Positions 45,325 to 51,573 of a stretch of 51,573 nt of DNA are shown here, one piece after another. This stretch comes from Priapulus caudatus. Taxonomy: Eukaryota; Priapulida; Priapulimorpha; Priapulimorphida; Priapulidae. Below the pieces are notes generated by a model, which saw only the letters and a program-made list of their open reading frames with translations, was not told the origin of the DNA and searched no databases. The first letter of the stretch is position 1. Each line of letters starts with the position of its first letter. The DNA lies in assembly GCF_000485595.1 (NCBI RefSeq), contig NW_014577500.1, positions 143,226 to 194,798 of the forward strand, in the 5' to 3' direction. Both the position numbers and the translations under genes were made by a program.

Positions 45325-45848
45325 TCGACACACACACACACACCGAACACACACACAACACACACACACACTACAACACGACATCCACCACAACACACAC
45401 ACACATGCAAAACATTACACAACACACACAGCACACACACACACACACACAACACACACACACACACACACACATGCACCAACACAACACACACCACACC
45501 CCTCCCCACACACCACAACCACACACAGACACACACCCACACACACACACACACACAACACACATACACACACACGCGAGAAACAAAACACGAATACACA
45601 CACACACACCACACACACACCACACATGCATGCATCACACACGCACAAACAAACACACGCTCACACACACACGCACGCGCGCGCACACACGCCAAACAAA
45701 CACAGTGCGCACGCTCACACACACACGCACCGGCGGCAAAGCGAACACACACACAAACACACACACACACACACACATACACGCACACCAACACACACAC
45801 ACACACACACACACACACGACACACACACCCACACATACACACACACA
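45200..45848. repeat. CA microsatellite of about 650 bp
   Basis: Long (CA)n broken by single-base changes. It gives spurious His/Thr frames on this strand and Cys/Val frames on the other. It ends directly before version 2 of the Gly/Tyr-repeat gene, where version 1 instead has CT-rich DNA. Confidence 0.95.
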
Positions 45849-45997
45849 TGGTCTCGTCACGTTTGTTCTATTGTCGACTCATTCACCACCATTTGCTGTT
45901 CGCCTCTCCGACTGTGTTCACAAGACAATGACGTCTCGTCGGGTCAGACGAAGCACGTACACTTGTAATCGGCGTTCACGATGGGACCCGTGTTTTA

Positions 45998-46009
45998 GTA
46001 TATAAATAC
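45998..46009 (+). promoter_or_regulatory. TATA box of the Gly/Tyr-repeat gene (version 2)
   Basis: GTATATAAATAC is a strong TATA match 83 bases upstream of a donor (CCAG|GTAAGC at 46,093). The following CTCCCAGGTTGA and ACCAGTTG-TAACACT are shared with version 1, which suggests a conserved core promoter and untranslated first exon. Confidence 0.55.
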
Positions 46010-46261
46010 TCCCAGGTTGACGATACTAGTCGACCAGTTGTTAACACTTGAAGGACACGAGTGGATCGTAGCCGTTAGTGACAACGTTCCAGGTAAGCTC
46101 TAATGAAATCGTAGCTCGCATTAGTGTTGTGTTTCAGTCTGATGAAATCTTCGTTACCTAATTTCGCATACGTGGGACTTGGTTCCCACAACTTGCTCTT
46201 TTGTTTTGCCGCTACCTATATCCATCTTGATGTTTATTTTATTAGTATCTGTATCTTTTTA

Positions 46262-46510
46262 TTATTATTATTGATTATTAGTAGTAGTAGTAGTAGTCGA
46301 GTAGTAGTAGTTAGTGAGTAGTAATAGTAAGTAGTGTAGTAGTAGTAGAGTAGTAATAGTTTGGTAGTAGTAGATGTTAGTAGCAGGAGGTAGATAATAT
46401 ATTATCTTACTCCTGCGTAGGAGTGTAGTAGTAGTCATAGTTAGTAGTGAGTAAGTAGTCACTAAGTAGTAGTAGTGTAGTTCGTAGTAGTCAGTAGCTA
46501 TAGATAATAG
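46262..46510. repeat. TAG/GTA microsatellite in an intron
   Basis: Counterpart of the 38,590 repeat in the first intron of version 2, with different slip errors. Confidence 0.85.
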
Positions 46511-46783
46511 CTAATAGGTGTAAGAGCGTTCCGTACCATATGACGCTTTTCACGCAGCTAGTAGCAGAGCAGCATTACAAAATCGAGTTACGTATCATCT
46601 CACTGACCGACGCTGGTTCGGCATACAAAAGGATTAAAATTCTTAAAAATACTTTCTTAACTTATCTTTAAGGCTTAATTCTAAGGTTAAGTTATGTTTT
46701 CTGGTTGTAAAAAAACATCGGATCAAGCAAGTGCTACGCGCGCCAGCTGACACCGCCCACCTCTCACTCTGTCGCAGACAAGC

Positions 46784-47330
46784 ATGAACCACTCTCGCTC
46801 GTTAGCCGTACTCGTCAGTGCCTTGCGGCGATATCTCTGTGAACCACAGGGATAACTGGAGGCCGTGAGCCTTAGGGAAACGCCGGCCTTCATCGGCGGA
46901 TCGGCGTATACGTTGGCGCGGATAAACCGGAACACCGCGTAGCGTCGCGATACGGAGGTCACCTCGCGGGGCGATTACGGAAAGTACGATTGGCTACCGA
47001 TACGGAAGTCAGGTCAGGAAAACAGATACGGAGGGATCACCTGTCGGCGGTATGGGATGACGAGGCGGTATACGCCGTTCACCATGAGCGTGGCATACGG
47101 ATAAGCGGATACGGAAAACTACACTGGAACACGATCGGATAGCGGGAAGCGGATACGGGAAGGTCACGCTGGCGGCGGTGGAGTACTGAACGCGGCATAG
47201 CGGAAGTTACCCTAGCGCGCAGAATACGGGAAGCGCGATACTGGAAGCCGCATACGGAAGCGGATATGGAAGCGGTATGGGAGAGTTATACCGAGCGGGC
47301 GGATACGCGAAGTCGCGTCTCAGAGGCTTC
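46784..47330 (+). CDS. Gly/Tyr-repeat protein, probably secreted (version 2, indel-broken)
   Basis: The acceptor CTCTGTCGCAG ends at 46,777 and the ATG at 46,784 starts MNHSRSLAVLVSALR-type sequence, a basic then hydrophobic start as in a signal peptide. From about 46,915 CGATACGGAGGTCACCTCG, GATACGGAAG and AAGCGGATACGG repeat, again giving Gly-Tyr-Gly-Ser and His-Leu-Gly motifs when the frame is allowed to slip. Upstream exon, intron and downstream flank are all colinear with version 1. Either this is one gene read twice or two tandem genes. The reading frame cannot be restored reliably from these data. Confidence 0.4.
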
Positions 47331-48545
47331 GTCGTCACGTCCGGCCCTGCACAGTGGATCCAGCACACAGCAAGAAGTCGCGCGGCGCGTCACCAGAAGC
47401 CCTCACACTGATAGCTTCCAGGCAATCATCAATCCGATGCCAGCGGCTATGGCCTGAGACGCGGTTCGCCTCCGAGCCCTTATCACGACGCGCAGAGCTT
47501 CCCTTCACGGAGCTCTGCAGGAGAACTCCGGCGCGCCCATCCGGAATCCAGATAACGGAAACCGGAACAGCAGGCAGCCGTTGTACATCGGCAGCGATAC
47601 AGATCCGCGGATACGCCAAGGCAGACGGGGAAGCGCTGTCGGGCGCGCGCAGGGCGGAAGCGGGAGAGCGGCAAGTCGCGGCATCCGAGCCTTCGAGCGC
47701 GCTGCCCGCTCCGGCTAGACCAGAAGGCGAACCAGCAGTCAAGCAGAGTGTGAGCGGAGAGGCAGCTCCCGAGCAGGGAGTTCGTACGCTCTACCGTAGG
47801 GACCCGAGTACAGGTGCAGTATCAGCCCATGAAAGCTGCAAAGCGCGAAGGTGGCATCCGGACCTTCCATGCTTCCCCGCACGTATGTCGCACGACACCA
47901 GAGCTGCACGCCTATAAACAGCGCGATAGCCAAGCACGCTCATCATGACGAACGAAAGTTATTCAGGCAGTATATAATGACAATACTGCAGTCAGTAATG
48001 TCAGTGCGCGCACATATTCTACGATAGTGCCTGGGATCTTTATTCAACACAGAGTATACGAAACAGAACAATATTCATAAGGTAAAGTTACCAGATTTTT
48101 ACGTCCAGCGATGATTAAAGCGGAGAAAATAGTAACCCCGGTACGGTTAGTGTAACAACGTAACGAGGAAGTCAGAAAAAACAATGAAGAACACACGCAA
48201 TTTAATGTCCTATCGCGGCCGTGAAATAAGGCCAACTGTGCTCAATTTTTTTTAAGGCCATCCGAGTTTTTTGCTATGTGTACTTAAATGAAATGCAACT
48301 TTAAATCAAACAAAAACGACAAGGCTGTTTGACATTGATTATGTCTTCCTATTGATTTGTTCAAGCATGTTATGCGCCTCACGCACCGCACGACGATTAC
48401 ACGCGCACGCAACACGCCACGCCGTGCGCGCAAACCACAGCCACAACAAAAATGCAGCCTTATTGTGTTCACCTCCGGTGACGCCATGGCAAGTATACTA
48501 AAATATTGCCGCTACATTATAAATGCTCCACGTCACGACACGTGA

Positions 48546-49376
48546 GCGAGGAACACGGCACACACTCCCACACACGCACATCACCAACACGCGCACACTA
48601 CGCGCGCGCAAACACCACCAGAACGCCTGCCCTGTCGCACGGCGACACACACGGCACGCACTGCACGCCACACACAATAACACACAGCACACACACACAC
48701 ACAACACACACACACACCACACACACACACACAGCACACACACACGACAAATTATATATATATTATACTATTATATAGTCTATACATTACTATATAGTAT
48801 ATAGTAGTCTCTGCAATCATACATATATATATATTATATCATTCTGCTAAAAATATTTGCTTCGTGTTGTATTGCGCGCGGCTGGCCACCCTCGTCGATA
48901 ACTTCAGTAGACAATGCACGCCACTAAGAACGGTAATAAATATATCGGCTCAAGATTAATGTAGTTGTGTCAGGAGCTAGTCCACCAATGTGTTTATATA
49001 GGTGTTATTGCGCGGATGCACGAGACTTGTAACTTCTTTGTGGTAGTCGGAGCCGTGCTCTCACATCTCTTCTCCGTCCCGTGCGTATATAAATATCCAA
49101 CTATTACTAAATGTATGTATAAGTCGCTGTATTGTCATTCATCTGTCATGTATCAACGGCATCTTTTTCTTTCTCTGTTTCTTTCGCGCGCTCTCTCCTT
49201 CTCGCCCTTTTAGTGGTAATCAACATGATCTACAAAATAATAACATATTATGTGCGCACGGATTCTAGTGAGGACCCGCCTCCGCCACGTGGCGCCATGG
49301 TCTGCGCACCATATTGTATTAGCGAGAAAGCATGGCGGTAATGCCTCCCGGCGTGGAGGGAGGTTACCGCAACGTT
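48546..49376. repeat. CA tract and repeat R1, copy 3
   Basis: (CA)n at about 48,560-48,745, then R1 from AATATTTGCTTCGTGTTG through TCTTTTTCTTTCTCTGTTTC to CCATATTGTATTAGCGAG. It ends in GCGGTAATGCCTCCCGGCG and TGGAGGGAGGTTACCGC, whose outer 13 or so bases pair into a hairpin. Confidence 0.8.
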
Positions 49377-49385
49377 GCGACGCAG

Positions 49386-49501
49386 TAGGGTTAGGATAGT
49401 GGTAGGATTAGGGTTAGGGTCAGTTAAGTTAGGTTAGGTTATGGTTAGGTTGGGTTATTAGGTGTAGGGTTAGGGTTAGGGATTCGGGTTAGGGTTAGGG
49501 T
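49386..49501. repeat. Degenerate interstitial telomere-like repeat
   Basis: About 115 bases of TTAGGG mixed with TTAGGA, TTAGGT and slipped variants, for example AGGGTTAGGGTTAGGG at the right end. It directly follows the hairpin end of R1 copy 3, and a start of the same tract follows the R1 end at 51,540, so it seems to be part of the repeat family and not a true chromosome end. Confidence 0.8.
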
Positions 49502-49612
49502 CGTCGTCACAACTGTACGTAAATTGGGTCTTATCACCTTACGTTGTAGGCGTATACTTTAATCTATTCCTTACTATAGGCTTACGGGTCTTTGTTGATT
49601 TTTGGCCTTGCC

Positions 49613-50090
49613 TTGCTTTTCGTTTTTACATTTTCGTAATACTGATAATCATTCCATTCTTTTTATTTCAGAGCGCTAGCCCTAGATTCATTTCTTGACG
49701 TTTTACGGATTCCATACCAACATAAAATGTGGGTAACAACAACCTCCGTTTAATTTAAACCCGTGATACGTGAAACAAAATATGTGTTTGTTTACTGCAG
49801 CTGATTTTATTGTCCATGCGCGACAGTCGCCATACGAAGGCCGTACTTTTCGTTTTTACACATTCGCTGCATACTGATACGTCAATGGAATGACACGCTT
49901 TCTTTGTTAGAGTGACGTATTGCGCCTGGACACATATTTTCTTGACATATCACGGCTGTAAGTAGCAAATAAAAGAAACAACTCGCGGGTATCTTTTAAA
50001 TCGTATAAACATAAAACAAAAATATGTGCTTCTTTATTGCAGCGGCTTTTGTTAGCCATGTACGATTGTCACCACACGAAGGCCGCCGAC
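49613..50090. repeat. Tandem duplication of about 240 bp
   Basis: CTTTTCGTTTTTACA-TTCG starts near 49,615 and 49,849, and ATGTG-TT-TTTA-TGCAGC with a following ACGAAGGCCG near 49,782 and 50,025. The two units have diverged moderately. No coding frame is shared. Confidence 0.7.
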
Positions 50091-50546
50091 AGAGGCGGCA
50101 GAAGACTGTAGGACGTCAACAATTGTTAAAAGTGAAATAAAAGCTCCATTTTCCGGCTTTTGGTCATTTATAAGTCTACGTGGTAATACTGCATAACACA
50201 GATAACGCGATAAACACACATGGTGTTCGAATAATTAACATTACTTTTCGTGTGTGAATTTTATATAGCAAATATAGATTAATGTAGAAATAATTAACAG
50301 AGCATTCGCCAGTGTTAAATTAGGATAGTAAAACATGAAAGCTATCTGCATAGAGAACATTAGTATTGGCGTACCGCAATGTAACAAGATATCAATATTA
50401 GTAAATAAGATGCAAATGATTATAGTGTAGCATTTTGCTATATACACTAAGGTATAGTTATTTTAAGAGATAAGTGTGGAAATAACACGACATTTCGCTG
50501 TAGAAATTTAGGGTAATACACTAATTAAAAGTTATCTGTAGGCGAT

Positions 50547-50726
50547 GCGTTTGAACGTAATAAAACCGGCCAATATCTTGGCAGTCAACGGCAACCGACG
50601 TCGAGGTCCGCTTTTTCATGTACATTAGCCATAGTGGGAATCGTGCGCGAGCTGCGAGCAAAGGGAAGCATGTAGAATCAGATTTTACCATGCACACGTG
50701 CCGCCGCGCCCGCCCGCGACTAGTTT
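50547..50726. repeat. Further unit of the 28,265 repeat
   Basis: Shares GTTTGAACG, CAGTCAACGGC, TGTACATTAGC, GCTGCGAGCAAA and ATTTTACCATGCACACGTGC in the same order as 28,505-28,700. The unit therefore exists both in tandem and dispersed. Confidence 0.8.
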
Positions 50727-51227
50727 ACGTATTGATAACGCCGTAGAAAATGGGTTAGCCGTAGAAAAATCTTGTGACAGTGGTGTCCTGTCATATGACA
50801 GAAATTTGGGCAGGTTGGCCTTTTACTGTAATAGATTGGGTCAGGTTGTCGTGTCAACTGTAAGAGTATTGGGGCAGTGGTATCCTGCCATCTAGCTGAG
50901 ACATTGTGACAAGATGCCTGGCGTGTCGTGTGTCGATTGTCCTGTTCGAATTCAGAGGCATGTTTCGCTTCTGTTGCTTGTCATCTGTCATATGTTTAAT
51001 CAAGTGATCTCTTGCGGACAATTTGCGCTCACGTGCTCCACGAATCGGGAGTTATGATAACAATGGTGATATATAAACAAATACATTGATCGCAACCCTT
51101 TTAGCTCTCCCCGCTAATACGGCCCTGTTGACTCTCGGAATCATCAGTGTTTGAAATTTACATTTATACAAACGAAAGTTTTTCTTATCCAAAAAACGTA
51201 TAACGCACGCGTATGCAAATTTCGTTA

Positions 51228-51400
51228 CAACACTAACACTAATTATTATAAGGTATACCATTAACTACCAACCCTATACCCATAATGTTCGTGTGGTGCT
51301 AACTGTCTAGCGTCGGGATGCTACTGTTGCTATCAAAAAGCAACTATAAAGCTTAATGGTAGGCAATAATCGTAAACCGAATGTTCTTCGTCGCATTCCT
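51228..51400. repeat. Dispersed repeat R2, copy 2
   Basis: Matches 44,650-44,850. Here it passes directly into the end of repeat R1, so R2 and R1 may be parts of one larger element. Confidence 0.75.
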
Positions 51401-51405
51401 GTTAT

Positions 51406-51573
51406 GTCGCACGGATTCTAGTGAGACCCGCTCCGCCACGTGGCGCGCATGGTCTGCCACCATATTGTATTAGCGAGAAAGCATGGGGTAATGCTATCCC
51501 CCGGGCGTGGAGGGAGGTTACCGCAACGTGGCAGCACTAGTGTTAGGATAGTGTTAGGATTGGGTAATGCTAT
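51406..51573. repeat. Repeat R1 end with start of telomere-like tract, copy 4 (window edge)
   Basis: From TGTCGCACGGATTCTAGTGA to GTATTAGCGAGAAAGCATGG, then GGCGTGGAGGGAGGTTACCG and GTTAGGATAGTGTTAGGATT. It appears free of read errors and serves as the reference for the unoccupied site of the 62-bp insertion. The window ends inside it. Confidence 0.8.

Noticed and set aside
44978-46005. Long His/Thr-rich (plus) and Cys/Val-rich (minus) open frames
   Set aside because: They are translations of a CA microsatellite; all frames stay open because the repeat has no stop codons.
49386-49501. A real chromosome end
   Set aside because: The tract is short and degenerate, is followed by 2 kb of other sequence, and recurs beside a dispersed repeat.

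Overview
The window is eukaryotic and almost certainly metazoan. It has GT-AG introns between short exons, vertebrate-type TTAGGG-like repeats, many fold-back (MITE-like) elements and minisatellites, and one recognisable animal gene. Non-coding DNA is mostly AT-rich, while the coding exons are very GC-rich at third positions. A marine invertebrate is a reasonable guess, but the species cannot be named from sequence alone. No bacterial operon, CRISPR array, tRNA, rRNA, reverse transcriptase or transposase gene was found.

The only confidently identified gene is a plus-strand PHRF1 orthologue (PHD and RING finger domains-containing protein 1, a chromatin and RNA polymerase II CTD-associated E3 ligase). 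Its parts are scattered. Six clean exons (23,872-27,164) encode an acidic N-terminus, a RING finger, a PHD finger and a basic/acidic segment. Exons for the Arg/Lys-rich region, a short linker and a 636-codon acidic region lie UPSTREAM of them (17,781-21,344). The coiled-coil, proline-rich and CTD-binding exons lie downstream of a 992-N gap (29,817-32,967). A damaged terminal exon is recognisable at about 41,640-41,829.

Two further versions of exons 1-6 with their introns lie at about 6,422-12,512 (copy A) and 12,552-17,583 (copy B), on either side of a 25-N gap. They are full of single-base indels in exons and introns alike. The simplest reading is that they are uncorrected long-read gap fill passing through the same locus as the clean copy C (21,429-27,220), and that copy C was ordered wrongly in the scaffold. 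A three-versus-two unit difference in an intronic tandem repeat leaves allelic or real duplication open.

Region by region: 1-6.2 kb is gene-poor AT-rich DNA with three fold-back elements and a possible CRE-containing promoter. 6.4-17.6 kb holds copies A and B. 17.7-21.3 kb holds PHRF1 middle exons with two intronic minisatellites. 21.4-27.2 kb is copy C. 27.2-28.8 kb is a repeat-rich chimeric stretch with two tiny hairpin insertions that have target duplications. 28.8-29.8 kb is a gap. 29.8-33 kb holds PHRF1 3' exons. 33.1-36.2 kb is minisatellites. 36.2-49.3 kb is mostly noisy sequence around a second 25-N gap; it contains two versions of a TATA-driven, apparently secreted Gly/Tyr-repeat protein gene, the PHRF1 terminal exon, a possible Cys-rich gene and long CA, CT and TAG microsatellites. 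49.3-51.6 kb is dispersed repeats with degenerate telomere-like tracts.

No new biological system is demonstrated. The most interesting leads are the pair of 57-62 bp hairpin insertions with matching unoccupied sites, the Gly/Tyr-repeat gene, the unrecognised Cys-rich exons at 42.2-43.0 kb, and a duplicated splice donor inside the PHRF1 RING region that would act as a frameshifting alternative site.
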